Shown in pieces: positions 23,117 to 34,441 of a stretch of DNA of 64,000 nucleotides (within the stretch, counting starts at the first letter, position 1; each line of letters starts with the position of its first letter). Under the pieces are notes generated by a model. It was not told where the DNA came from, did no database searches, and was given only the letters and a program-made list of their open reading frames with translations. The position numbers and the translations under genes are program-made. This DNA comes from Smittia aterrima. Taxonomy: Eukaryota; Arthropoda; Insecta; Diptera; Chironomidae. Location of the stretch: contig CP093830.1 in assembly GCA_033063855.1 (NCBI GenBank), positions 3,100,854 through 3,164,853 of the forward strand. The letters are read 5' to 3'.

Positions 23117-24731
23117 ACAAGAAAAGTTTCTTTCCCTTTAGCAGCCTTCTCCGTGTCTCTTTTCCCCAAAGAATTCAAGTAAGCGGCTAATTATATTTTT
23201 GTTGTCCCTTGGATGTTGCGAGTCTGACTAAGAAATAAGAGTTTGCTACAATTTACAAGCTTTGACGTAGAGAGAAAGCTAAATGTATTAGAATGAACAA
23301 CTGGATGTAGAGAGATAGAGAGACCAATAAAGCGTTTAATATCCGTTAGAAGAAATATTAAGACTTTTATTCAATCAACGAAAAGGTTGCTGCTTCTGTC
23401 TTCATCAATTTGATTACATGTCAAAAACAGTTGAATTTTAAAACCTTTCATGTAAAGTGATAGCAACGGTGAATGTTGTTGGCGGTTTCATAATGAAACT
23501 TTCATTCTACGTACATCGTGCTCACGTTTTTGCTGTTGAATGAATTCGATGAAATTTAAGCTTTCGTAGCAACAAATTCATTGAACGCTGAATGATCAAA
23601 CAATAATAAATGTGACCACCCACAAACTCTTATTCGTATGTAGGTCATGTCGTATTGTTGAATACTCTAATAAATTGGTTTCAGTGAAAATGAATGGAAA
23701 AGTCTTTGATAATTGTGAGTTGTCTCTCGTAAAGGAAAATTCTGTTATCTTTCATGCTGAAACCACAAATTGTCTAAGGCACTTAACAGCAATGCAATGC
23801 TTTTTCATTTGCCAATGGTCCTTGTCACAAAAATTTGCCAAGCGATTGCTTGATGAATAGATTGAGTTAGATGGTATCACGCTGTGTAACGCTTTCAAAG
23901 TAACCAGAAAAATTAAGGAAATTAAGTGACACTTTGAATAGAAAAGATCTCGCTTTGTTACAAAGCTCAAAGGAAGAATCATTTCAATGCCGCGAATAAT
24001 TGGATTAGAATTTATTTTTTGTTGGAGTTATTTAATTAAGTTTTTTTTAATTCACTTTATATTGTGGTTTTCACTTTTCAGAGAGCGAGTTGCTTTAAGC
24101 AACGGATGGAGAGAAAAAATAAATCTGAAAGATTAGAAATTAAAAACAAAAATTTAAAAAATTGTATTTCATATCGGAGTACAAACAATAAAGTATATTT
24201 GCATTAGTTGCCTTAATTCACGAAAAATTTTATGTTTTAGTTTTCATGTTTTTAACCGAAATTCCAAATGGACTTGCCAGCGACATTTTGCATTTCTTCG
24301 ATCGCAGCCAACTTCGTCTCTTTCTTTTTGTCAGAAACTTTGAAAGGTGCAGATTGTTTTCAATTTTTCGTGATTTTTCAATAGTTTCCACTTCATAAAT
24401 GACCCGAATTCAAGTTGAAAATGTTATTAGTGCAATGATGACCAAATTAATGTTGAAAGCTCGACTTTTAGTGAAGTCTGAGTTGAGAAAATGTTGAAAA
24501 TAATTATTGTGATCTTTACATGCGTCAAAAAATCTTTCGTGACTTGATCCACAAAGATAAATTAATTACACTATTGCACAAATATCATTTAAACTACAAT
24601 GGTCGACAAGATAACAATGATTTCCTCAAGATATCAGGAATTAGTGGAAATTATTAAAAAATCTTCATCTAACCTCAATCTGTAAACAAATATTTATCGT
24701 TTTCTTATTTTAGGCTGATTATTAATCAAAC
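23117..24731. other. Intergenic and RpS16 5' UTR/intron region
   Basis: Holds the 3' UTR of the secreted protein gene and the upstream region of RpS16. An acceptor-like TTATTTTAG at about 24713, 19 bp before the RpS16 ATG, suggests a 5' UTR intron there. On the minus strand a 33-codon frame ending at 24252 (SIWNFG then stop) has no start codon or convincing upstream exon. Confidence 0.45.
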
Positions 24732-25178
24732 ATGCCGAAGAAAGTCAAGGAACCCGTAAATGCCGTGCACGTTTTCGGCCGCAAGAAGACCGCTATTGCC
24801 ACCGCATACTGCAAGCGAGGCCGCGGATTGTTGAGAGTGAACGGTCGCCCATTAGAGCAGATTGAACCAAAACTTTTGCAATGCAAATTGCAAGAGCCTT
24901 TGCTGTTGTTGGGAAAGGAAAAGTTCGCTGGTGTTGACATTCGCGTCCGTGTTGCCGGAGGAGGTCAAGTCGCCCAGGTTTACGCTATCCGTCAAGCCAT
25001 TTCCAGAGCTATCGTCTCATTCTACCAAAAGTATGTCGACGAAGCATCCCGCAAAGAACTTAAGGACATCTTGACACAATACGACAGAACTCTTCTCGTT
25101 GCTGACCCACGTCGTTCCGAGTGCAAGAAATTCGGCGGTCCCGGTGCCCGTGCAAAGTACCAAAAGTCTTACCGTTAA
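24732..25178 (+). CDS. RpS16: 40S ribosomal protein S16 (uS9)
   Basis: A structural protein of the small ribosomal subunit head whose C-terminal tail reaches the P-site tRNA. The CDS is a single exon of 148 aa, the family's normal length. Recognisable blocks are VFGRKKTAIATAYCKRGRG near the N-terminus, GVDIRVRVAGGGQVAQVYAI in the middle, LLVADPRRSECKKFGGPGAR and the terminal AKYQKSYR, whose last Arg contacts tRNA. GC content and codon choice are clearly higher than in neighbouring genes, as expected of a highly expressed ribosomal protein gene. A 5' UTR intron ending near 24713 is likely. AATAAA is at 25255-25260. Confidence 0.97.
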   Translation: MPKKVKEPVNAVHVFGRKKTAIATAYCKRGRGLLRVNGRPLEQIEPKLLQCKLQEPLLLLGKEKFAGVDIRVRVAGGGQVAQVYAIRQAISRAIVSFYQKYVDEASRKELKDILTQYDRTLLVADPRRSECKKFGGPGARAKYQKSYR

Positions 25179-25499
25179 GCTTTTCATCAGCTTTGGAAGC
25201 CATCTACAGCCTCAAACCATCTGCTGTATTTATTTGTTTCTTCACAATCTAAGAAATAAATCTGGATCATTGATGATATAAAAACAAAACAAGTTTTTCC
25301 AATGAAAAGAGTTTCATGTTATGTTTTCAGCAGAACTTTCAGTTTCATCGTTGTAGTCATCAATCTTGTCATAATTTACCTCTGAATAGTTTATGACGCT
25401 TTGCCTTGACAACCGACGTTCTCACAACATAAATCATTCGAGGATTTCATGAACTTAGTTTGAGAGAAGTCGCTTAAGGTTGTAGCAGATAAATTCAAA
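25179..25499. other. Spacer after RpS16
   Basis: About 320 bp containing the RpS16 3' UTR and the upstream region of the next small gene. Nothing else seen. Confidence 0.5.
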
Positions 25500-25917
25500 A
25501 TGAAACATGAGCAAGTTGTTCCGGATTATATTCTGATGCTGGAAAGTTCAATTACTGTTCTCGCACTTGTTGGTTGTGGCTGGCTGTTCTTCAAGTTTGT
25601 TTCATAGAGTCCTCTGTAAGTTTTTGTCAGAATATTAAGTCAATCTCATTCACAGATTGGTGTCAGCTTGTATTTGGTTCCCTCAGTATATGAAGAATCT
25701 TGAGATAGCAACTGAGCTGGCAAATAAACACTTGGAGGAAACTTTGCTGCCAAAGAAACCAATTTACAGCGAAAAAGATTCTGAAGCGAAGGCTCAAGCT
25801 AATGATGGCCTCGAGCCAAATGTCAAGGAACGAAAGAAGACGAAGATGTTATGCGAAAAGCTCGTTACTGATTCTGACGTACCTGAAATATCAACACAGG
25901 ATAAGAAAGAAAAATAA
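25500..25917 (+). CDS. Small single-pass membrane protein, unknown
   Basis: Two exons, 25500-25594 and 25656-25917, joined at a phase-2 GTTTGT/CACAG intron of 61 bp, giving 118 aa. Residues about 17-40 (SITVLALVGCGWLFFKLVS and CIWF) form one transmembrane helix that spans the splice junction, which supports the join: reading through the donor gives a stop two codons later. The C-terminal part is hydrophilic, Lys/Glu-rich and probably disordered. I do not recognise the family. It lies 320 bp after RpS16 in the same direction, but a spacer with a poly(A) signal separates them. Confidence 0.55.
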
Positions 25918-26430
25918 TTTTCCATACAAGTCTTTATTTATTTTCTTGTCATTTAATTTTTACTTAACAAAGGATTCTGTCTAATCTTATGCAACGATTT
26001 CATTAAATATTTTTCATTTATATTTTTAACTAAGACTTCTCTCGTTCTCCCAACAAGAGATCTTTCGTGAGGCTTGAAATGTGTTTGTTTTTTTCTTGTG
26101 TAAATGGTTGAGTTTGCCACGAGCCCGCTGATGGGATCGCCGGCTTGTGTTTCTCTAGAATTCTAATCGTAGAAGTTGATTGTGTTACATTTTTGCTAAA
26201 TAAACGAGACGGCGTGAGTTATTCTAAACCAAAAAGAAAAGAAAAAGAAAAGTTTTTAAATTAAAAATGACAAAGGATTTTAAGACGCGAGCGAGCTCTG
26301 CAAGACAGTTTCTAGAAAAGAGCTACAAGAGTGCAACTAAAAGACTTCGAGCCATACGAAAGATTATCTAAATTAAATTTATTAAAGCGACACGTGACTA
26401 ACGCCTTTCCACCACAATATAAGAACCAAT
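25918..26430. other. Convergent 3' region before the ZNF800-like gene
   Basis: This 513 bp segment holds the 3' UTRs of the small membrane protein gene (+) and the zinc-finger gene (-). It includes an A-rich AAAAAGAAAAGAAAAAG run near 26230. No gene is visible. Confidence 0.5.
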
Positions 26431-29400
26431 TTAAGATTCACTAAATAAATTATAAACCGGCGATGGATTCTCGTCTTCGTTTTGACGATCCATAATCAAT
26501 CGCTTGAACAACTGCTCGCGTGACTTACGAATTTTATTTTCTTGCAGGCGTTGCATGACAGTCAATCGGGATCCGGCTTTTCGCTTCTCAGAATTTTTCT
26601 TCGATCGCTTTTTGTTGCGTGGCTTTTTCGGTTCTTCTGTTGAGCTAGACGAAGGCTTCTCGTCATCTTCATCATCGTCGCTGTCAGGACTGCATTCTTG
26701 TAAGACACAAACGTCTTTACCTGCACCTTCAAGAGCCAAGGCTACTAATCCACTTCGACCAGGATTCAAGTTAATTGCACGCGATTCTGGAATGTCCAAT
26801 TCGTTTTCACTGATGCTCGTTACGTTGATCATATCAAAGTTGTTGCAAAGCTGTTCAGTTGTCAATGAGTTTGTAGAATTTTCTTCTACACTTTTAGATT
26901 TCGATATTCCGCTGGAGAATTCAGAGAAAGGTGTATCCATCTTTCCTGACAACTTCTGAAGGATACTTGCAGCTGCAGAAGTCGACGAAGTATTGAAAGC
27001 GCTTAATGCTGGCAACGAAACTCTTTTCTTTTCTTGATCGAAGCAAATTGACCAGAGAAACTTTGGCTCATAAAGACTAACTCGGTTTAAGTTGAATTCG
27101 CGAACGGCCATCTTATAAGCAGCTCCAGCATTTGGATGACTCGGGGATGGCTCTGGTGGAGGCTTGTAGACCGGAGATCGAGGATACATCGAACGAGATG
27201 GAGGAGTGAAGACGCTCATTCGACGGTTTCTTGGATCTTTGAACTTTACGAGTGGAATGTCGTCATCGTCTTTCGAGACATTTCTTGTGCTTCCCATCAT
27301 TGTTGGCACTTCAGGTGACGAGTCATCAAACGAACTCAGATCGGGAATTTCGCGAGTGCTCGTTGACATCGTTCGTTTACGAAGTTCACGTTTAAAACCA
27401 ATGTTCGTCGATTGAACGGCTTGCTCGCGATAGGCATCGTTATCCTTCTTCAAGAGATCTGAGAGATCGTAGAGAAAGTCTTTTCGAACAGGCTTTATGC
27501 GATTTCTTATTGGTCTTTGAGTTCCTCCATCTTTTGACTCGCCACTTGACGATCGTTTAATGATTTTCCCAAATTTGCTGATATTCAAAAGACTCTGGCC
27601 AGCTTGTGGTGGCGATGCAAGCTTTTCACGTCGACGTTTCTTCTTCTTCTCTCCTCCGGTTTCTTCAATTTTGGCTTTAATGAACATTTTTGGAATTTTC
27701 TTTGTGTCGTCAGATGAGTCGCTTTCTTGTGGAACGAGTATCGATGTGTGAAGAGATTTTCTTCGGACTTTTGGAGGCTTAGGAGCAGTTGGTTCGAAAG
27801 AAACTGGCGCTGGTTCCTTGAACTCAACCTTCACTTCAGGTAACGATGTTTCCTCAACCTTAGGAGTTTCATTTGCTTCAGACTCGACTTTCTCATCCTT
27901 GGATCCATTCAACTTCAATCTCTCTCTTGCCAACTTTCGTTTAATCTTCAATTGGTTTTTCTTCAATTCATTTTGTTTGGCCAACGATTCTTCATCGACA
28001 GCTTTCATCACACTCTCCATGTATTGCTCCATCGTTTCTTTATCTCCCTCGATATTGTGAACGCAGTTGAGATGATTGACAGTGTCTCTCTTTCTGTACC
28101 CCTGGTACTCGCACATTTTACATTTGAAACGCTTCTGTCTCGAGTGATATGTGTTGAGATGATACTTAAGCTTTTCATCTGTATCGAAGACTTTGTCACA
28201 CTGTGGACATTTCTTCTCGCTCGATGATTCTTCTTCAAGTTTCTCATCGATGACCAAAGCATTTGGTTCATCATCTTCGTCGTTAGCTTCGGGTTCATCC
28301 TGAATTGACGTGTTGGTGTTAACAGAAACGTCATTGATGCTAACTCGCTTATAATCATCTTCAATAATTTCCTTTTTGATGTTATCGAGTTTCTTCTTTT
28401 CCTCTTCATCGTCGAGGTTCCAATCGACAGAGCTGGATTCTTCATGATCCATGACATGCTTTGCTGAAGCCATTTCCTCCTTCTTCACTTTGTTTGTTCG
28501 CTTGCGTTTTCGTTTGTTGACGGTCACATCACCATCGGGCATTTGCTCAACAGGTTGTGGAGCACTTTGCTCACTCGCATTTGAATTCTCCTCAAGATCC
28601 ATCAGCTGCTTGCTTTTGGTTTCTTCTTTGGCTTTCTTTTTCTTCATCTTTGTCTTCTCACGACATTTCGCATCGGAGCAAGCTTGAACATGGCTCGTGT
28701 AAACAGCTTTGCGGTCAAATGTCTTGAAGCAGCTTGGACAAACTGCAGAAATTTAAAAAAGATTTTAGTCGATGAAGAGGGAAATTCATTTTTAGATGAA
28801 ACTTACTGTGTGAATCGCTTTGGTAATCACCGCTGAGATCATTAGAGTTCCAATCAGGGACTTGCTCTTCTTGTGGCTGTTCGTTTCCGTTTTGAAGTTT
28901 CTGGAGCTCACGGTTAACACTAACTGGTTTGTTAACGACTTCGTCAGCTCGTACTCTCTTCTTGATGATGTTGTCACGCATTAAACGAATGCGACGGTTA
29001 TTCTTTCTAAAATGAGAAGCTCAAATGAGTAAGCTCAGTGGCTTTCTAAATAGTTGAATGACTCACTTATGATCATTACTGAGATGCTTGATGACTGCAG
29101 CTGATGATGAAAACTTTTGTGGACATGAGGGACATTGATAAAGGAAAGTTGATGGCAAATGTTTCATTTCGACATGAAGCTTAAGAGTCTTTTCAGTTTC
29201 GAAGAGAATGTTACAGACTTTGCACTTGATTTGACTGTTGAGTGGCTTCTCTGAGCCGTTGTGCTCTGATGAGTTGAATAAGTTTAAAACCTTTCCGTCT
29301 GGTCCAAGAACTGTGTTTGACTTCTGGAGCATGTTGTGGACTTCATTAATCTGAAAGAAAGACGAAGAGAATTGATATTGAGTGAAGTTGAAGATTTTGC

Positions 29401-30108
29401 AAAGCTCACCTCGTCCTTCATGTTGCTGTTTTCATTTTCCAATTGAAGCGATTGATAGACAGCCACATCCGAGTCATTTACACGATTTAACTTTATCGTT
29501 GGAGGTACTGACTCATCACGTGGAGGTTTCTGTATTTGTTCGTAGAAGTCGCTGAGGTTACTTGTTCGCGATTGATGTTGCTTCCACAATAAGCGCTCAA
29601 CAATGCCGCTGAGATCCTTTGACTTGTCGTCGGCTCCTGGTAATACTCCTGACGCTCCATTTGGATTGTTATTGATCTCGTGTTCGGCTTGAATTATGGT
29701 CGATATGTCTTGCACTTGAAATCCATTCTCCCGGAAATAAAAGTGATCAGCCGCATTGAAGTTGCTTCGACAGTAAACGCGTTTATGAGATATGAAGTTG
29801 GTTAGACTTCGGAAGATATTTCGACAGACTTTACATTCGTATATCAAGTCACATTCTCGTGACAACAATTTACGCAGCTGTCGGTGAAAAGAAAAATCGA
29901 TAAACTTCCAGAGATTCGACACTAAAAATTACGAACTTACCTCATTCGTTCCTGATTCGTAAGCTCGAAGAACCTCTTCGAAGCCTGTAACTGAAGTTGC
30001 AATTGGTTGGCGAATCAAGCTGAGGTCTAAATTTGGCAAATGCTGATTACTCTCGTCGCTTTCGGTCTCAGCGTTCGAGTGACGATGCTTTCCTTTCACT
30101 TTACTCAT
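26431..30108 (-). CDS. C2H2 zinc-finger protein, ZNF800-type
   Basis: Five exons: 30108-29941, 29877-29410, 29350-29067, 29006-28807 and 28742-26431; all GT/AG, phases fit, 1143 aa. The N-terminus has GTNELRKLLSRECDLIYECK followed by VCRNIFRSLTNFISHKRVYC, the variant finger that opens ZNF800 proteins. Further C2H2 fingers are CKVCNILFETEKTLKLHVEMKH, CPSCPQKFSSSAAVIKHLSN-DH, CPSCFKTFDRKAVYTSHVQAC, CPQCDKVFDTDEKLKYH and CKMCEYQGYRKRDTVNHLNC. Between and after them are long acidic and Ser/Lys-rich disordered regions. ZNF800 is a nuclear DNA-binding repressor in vertebrates; function here is inferred. The start at 30108 follows a plausible 5' region and gives a basic N-terminus. Confidence 0.82.
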
Positions 30109-32489
30109 TTTCTCGTGTTCTCATGTTTTACAATTTATCAGCAGAAATCTGGAAGAAGTCAGTTTAATTTAACAATTAGTAATGGTTAGCGAATGATTCA
30201 TTGCATTGTCGAAAACTTGAACTTGAGCTCTCTATAATAGCACGAAACTAGTTATTAGCCTCTCACACAATCGTAAGCCGATCCTGAACGCACAAAAACT
30301 CCCTTTCCAAAAATAATTCAAATAGAACAAGAAGCTAGCGTCGTAATGGCTGAGATTTCATCATTTTAAAATTTCATAAAACTAACTTCTCTTGTTTGTT
30401 TTCCGATAAATATTTTCAATCACAGCGAAGAACTTCCGTAGAAACTTGTACGCGATATTCTACATTTGGTTTCATCATTTTCGTTCGAAAGAAGAAGAAA
30501 CGAAAAATGTAATGATGAGCGAAAAAAGTCAAAGCTCTACCGAAAACAAGAAAAACACTAAACTGAGTTCTCGAGCGGCTCTCAGAGACCTCGCCATGTA
30601 GACAAAAGAATCACAGCAATTAGCTTCACTAACATTGCACTTTAAACTGAATTTGTTATATAATTTTGCGTTCTATGCTACAAAGGTCTCGGCTGAAAGG
30701 CCTTTTTTTCGAACGGTTGTAACCGCAACTCAATGTTCCCCAAGACCCCTATCAGTTTGAAGATCGTAAACCGACTTCAACAGAGAATTCTTCGCATATG
30801 GCTGAACATGAAAGATTTTCTTTCTCAAACTCACAACACATCATGGCACTCCAACGAAAAAAATACGTCGATATGGGGTTCAACCTTCGACTACTTAGAT
30901 CCATTGTGTACTCTTAAATGCATAATTATCACCTTTTCGAAGTAAGTTGAGACGCCAAAGCCTGTCGCTATTTTAATTCACCTGATTTTCTACTTTAATA
31001 TCACTCAAATGTGTTTTTTTTTCTCCTCCGTTTCCGTACACTTCACTAAGCTTAAAGATTATGAAAAATTGTGTTTCTTCACTTCGCTGGGGCCGCTTTG
31101 TACGATTGGTCACATGATGAGTGAAATGTTTTTGTTTGGTTGCAAGATTTATGCAAAGCAAAGTTCGATGTCAGCAATTTCAATTGTCGACTGATTGATG
31201 CCCGCCATCAAAATTTAGTTTTTTTAATTCACTTTCATCTCATTTTTTTTGTGGGGGATTTGGATGACTTCTTGGATCCACAGATATTGCCACTAGAGAT
31301 ACTTCTTGTATATTTCCGTAAGTTTCGCTCTTTCAGAAAAAACCAACACAACGCTAAATAATTAAACATACACACGATATTCAATATGCACCAGCCCGAG
31401 TTACTTTCAATAGTTTGTTTTACCGATTTTCCAGTTCGTTGTTTCAAGTGACAAATTTCATTTGATTGCTATAACAATTGAAATAATTGAAAGTTGGCTT
31501 GATTATGCTGCGATTACCTTTTCCGATTTTATCGTGGAAAAAAATTGAATTTACTTTTCAAGCTCACAGAAAAATGTATTTCGAACAATTTGGGCCGATC
31601 GGCAGTGACGTAGTTCAAAATATTTTTTATGGCTCCCATGAAGCATGAAGTCTGATAAAGTATTTAACACATTTATGAACGCACTATCGCTTTAGTTTTC
31701 ATTAAAATCTTCTTGGGCAACATGAATTGTTGATACTAAACTGACGGAACGCTCCCAAATCAAAAAGTGTTAATGTGTACGTGACTAAAGCCAAATAAAG
31801 TTGACGATGTAAACTTCTTTCGACGACCAAGTTACTTTCAGGCTCGAAATTATTTTAGAATCATCACAAAGAGACGCGATGGTTACTGAGATAATTTTCT
31901 CCATTTTGATTGAAAATTTGTTCGGTCGAGAGGCTCGAGCCGGCATTGAATTTTAATTTCAAGTCATCTAAGTTGTCATGAGCATTCAATGATGAAATAG
32001 TTTGCTTTTTCACAACGGAAAAAATATTAACGTGTAAATGAATAATCGATTGAATTTTATTTTCCATGGCGATTTTAATGTTTCGGGTCGCTGTTCTATG
32101 ATTTTTCAATTTTGGTCTCTTCAAAAACAATTGTCGTGTGATGGTGCTATCAAGCGATCAAAGCAGAAGATTACAGTCGATTGAGCTAGCGCGAGGTTTT
32201 GGAAAATATTGCTTCCTTATATGAACAACACAAAACTTAATCGGCCAATCGAGGTATCAAGCAATGGAGTCTTCTCCAGTTTATCCTCATAACTCGCTTT
32301 AATTCAATGTTACCTCAACTCCTCTGTATGCTCGACACTCGTTTCTTCAGAGTAACGTCGTATAATTAAGATATTTTCCTACAGCAATCTATCACGGAAC
32401 ATTGAGGGGAAGAAAACTGAAATGGAACAGGCAGAATGTTGTTTTGTTTAAAATATTTTTCCGTTTCTTTTGTATTGCGAACACACATA
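30109..32489. other. Intergenic region between ZNF800-like gene and AAR2
   Basis: This 2.4 kb region contains the upstream region of the zinc-finger gene and the 3' flank of AAR2. Small open frames on both strands lack splice partners and family matches. No RNA gene was recognised. Confidence 0.5.
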
Positions 32490-33617
32490 TCACATTTCAA
32501 CGATTTGCGGCAAATCTTCGGGATCTTCTTCGAGGAAATTTTCAAAACTCCAGCCAATGAAGTTCTTGATGTGATTTTGAAGACTTTCGGATAATTCCAG
32601 GCAATTGTTTGCTACAAGATTTCTCAGCAAACATTTAATGTCAATGTAGATTGTGTTCGAATCGCTTTGTTCGATAAATTCAATTGGAATCTCTGGAAGC
32701 TGATGCTTGATGACCCACACGAAGTTCTTAAAGAATTGTTTGTCCTTCTCGACTGATCGCTCAGAGTTGCATAAAAGCGAAAGTATCTGACGCCAATGAG
32801 CGAGAGCATCAACGGATAAACCACAAAGATAAACTATGAACGAATGTTGAAGTTCTTCGAGTAGTTCCTGCTTCGAAGTGACTTCTGTGAAGAGTTTGTC
32901 TACGAGATTCACTGTATCGATATTGTTGAAAGTGACATCAGCTGGTGCTGTTGACTTTGTGATTCTCTCGGGCAGTTTCGTATATCTTGGTTGTGTTTCT
33001 GTCAAAACTTCCATGTTGGGCAGATACATCGCTTCATCATCAGTCGTTCTGATTCGAATATTTCTTATCGGTGCATCTGGTTTCCCTCTTGGGCGATCTT
33101 TATCTGGACATGACTTGAACTCCACAGAATTTCTAATTGTTCCACATTCGGGCGAGAGTCTTGCGAGAGATGATTCAGTTAACATGTTGCTGAGGTTCTT
33201 CCATTTACTTAGATTCTCATATTCATAAATAGCTAGAAATCTAAAAGGAGACAATCGTTGCAAATCGTTTTTCGTGTTATTAAATTTAAAAAGTTACCTA
33301 TCCAAGTCTTTTAGATGCTCGCGAATTCTCTGTTTCTCCAATTCCAAGTCTCCCTTCGTACGATCTTGTAGTTCTTCCAATTGATCATTCCACTCTTTAA
33401 CAAGAATCTCACCAGGCTTAAAAAAGTAAAGAAATCCATTCCGGGCCGTCGAAGAGTTTCCAAATTTATCTTTCGACGATGAATAAATGAAATGAGCTCC
33501 GGGTGGAATCAACTTCACTCCTCGAAACTCTTGAGTTATGCTGATTGCAAGAAGGTCAATGCCAAACTCTGTATGATCCGGAGCTCCTGTTACAATGAGA
33601 TACGCGAATTGATCCAT
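32490..33617 (-). CDS. Aar2: AAR2 homologue, U5 snRNP assembly factor
   Basis: AAR2 binds Prp8 in the cytoplasm and holds the U5 snRNP inactive until Brr2 replaces it in the nucleus. Exons are 33617-33298 and 33240-32490; intron 57 bp; product 356 aa, close to the family's usual length. The N-terminal beta domain shows GTEFGID-type sequence (HTEFGIDLLAISITQEFRG), then GVKLIPPGAHFIYSSS and RNGFLYFF, which are typical AAR2 blocks. The C-terminal helical domain contains ELLEELQHSFIVYLCGLSVD and ALAHWRQILSLLC. The start at 33617 coincides with the conserved N-terminal MDQ...YLIVTGAP. A perfect inverted repeat lies 56 bp upstream of the ATG. Confidence 0.9.
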
Positions 33618-34043
33618 TTTGTTTTGGCAAAAACTTCGATCGTGACGAATTTGATGAAAGAGGTTGTCCGATAGATGGGGGTTTTAACTTTCCAAGATAT
33701 TGGAATAATCTGGAATATTGTGGAAAACTGGAAAGTTAAAACCCCCATCTGTTGCGAAATATTAAAAAAGTAAACAAAGACAGTGACGGCGTTGTGCATT
33801 TCTTGGCCAATAGATGGGAGTTGCACACAAATTTTAAGGAGGAAAGCTACGACGATCCGTGCGCGAAAGTTTAAAAGCAGAACAAATTTAAATTTGCTGA
33901 GCAAGCTTATTTCAATTAAATCTTATATTTTCTTTATTGGATTGGTAAGTGATGAATTCATCTTTATTTTATGATAAATCTTCGATAAATATCAATAACC
34001 TTCTAAAATTCTTTAAAATAGTAAATCGATTGAAGAAGACGAG
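33618..34043. promoter_or_regulatory. Divergent AAR2 / F-box gene promoter region
   Basis: 426 bp between the start codons of AAR2 (-) and the F-box gene (+). It contains the hairpin at 33673-33750. A donor-like TTGGTAAGTG near 33945 and an acceptor AATAG near 34021 suggest a 5' UTR intron for the F-box gene. Confidence 0.45.
33673..33750. repeat. Perfect 21-bp inverted repeat (hairpin)
   Basis: Arms at 33673-33693 and 33730-33750 are exact reverse complements (left arm AGATGGGGGTTTTAAC and on to TTTCC) around a 36 bp loop with imperfect internal complementarity. No target-site duplication is evident. It lies in the AAR2 5' flank and could be a tiny MITE remnant or an RNA hairpin. Confidence 0.75.
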
Positions 34044-34441
34044 ATGGCATCTGGTCGAAAGCGTGGTGCTTTAGGAGACATCACTAACAGCAATATTGTG
34101 AGCGAAACAAATGTGAAACGTCAAAAGATTGAAGTGATTTCGGATGGTAAGTGAAATTCATGATAAATTATATAAATTTTAAATGTAACCTCAATTTTTT
34201 TACAGAGATTCTTCCATCTGAGATCCCATCAGCACCTGTTCCGAATCAAAATAACAGATTCACTGACGAAGACGAGATGGCATCTGGTCGAAAGCGTGCA
34301 GCTTTAGGAGACATCACTAACAGCAATATTGTGAACAGCGAAACAAGTGCGAAACGACAAAAGATCGAAGTGCTTTCGGATGGTAAATAAAATTAATGAT
34401 AAATTTAATAAATTTTAAAGGCAACCTCAATTATTTTACAG
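34044..34441 (+). repeat. Tandem exon-intron duplication within the F-box gene
   Basis: The segment from about 34026 to 34205 (end of exon 1 plus intron 1) matches 34260-34441 (end of exon 2 plus intron 2). Both introns are 59 bp and share most bases, including AACCTCAATT and the TTTTACAG acceptor. That intron similarity shows the duplication is recent. Confidence 0.8.

Noticed and set aside
24252..24350. Minus-strand 33-codon frame ending SIWNFG
   Set aside because: Looks protein-like but has no start codon, and no upstream exon fits before the RpS16 promoter.
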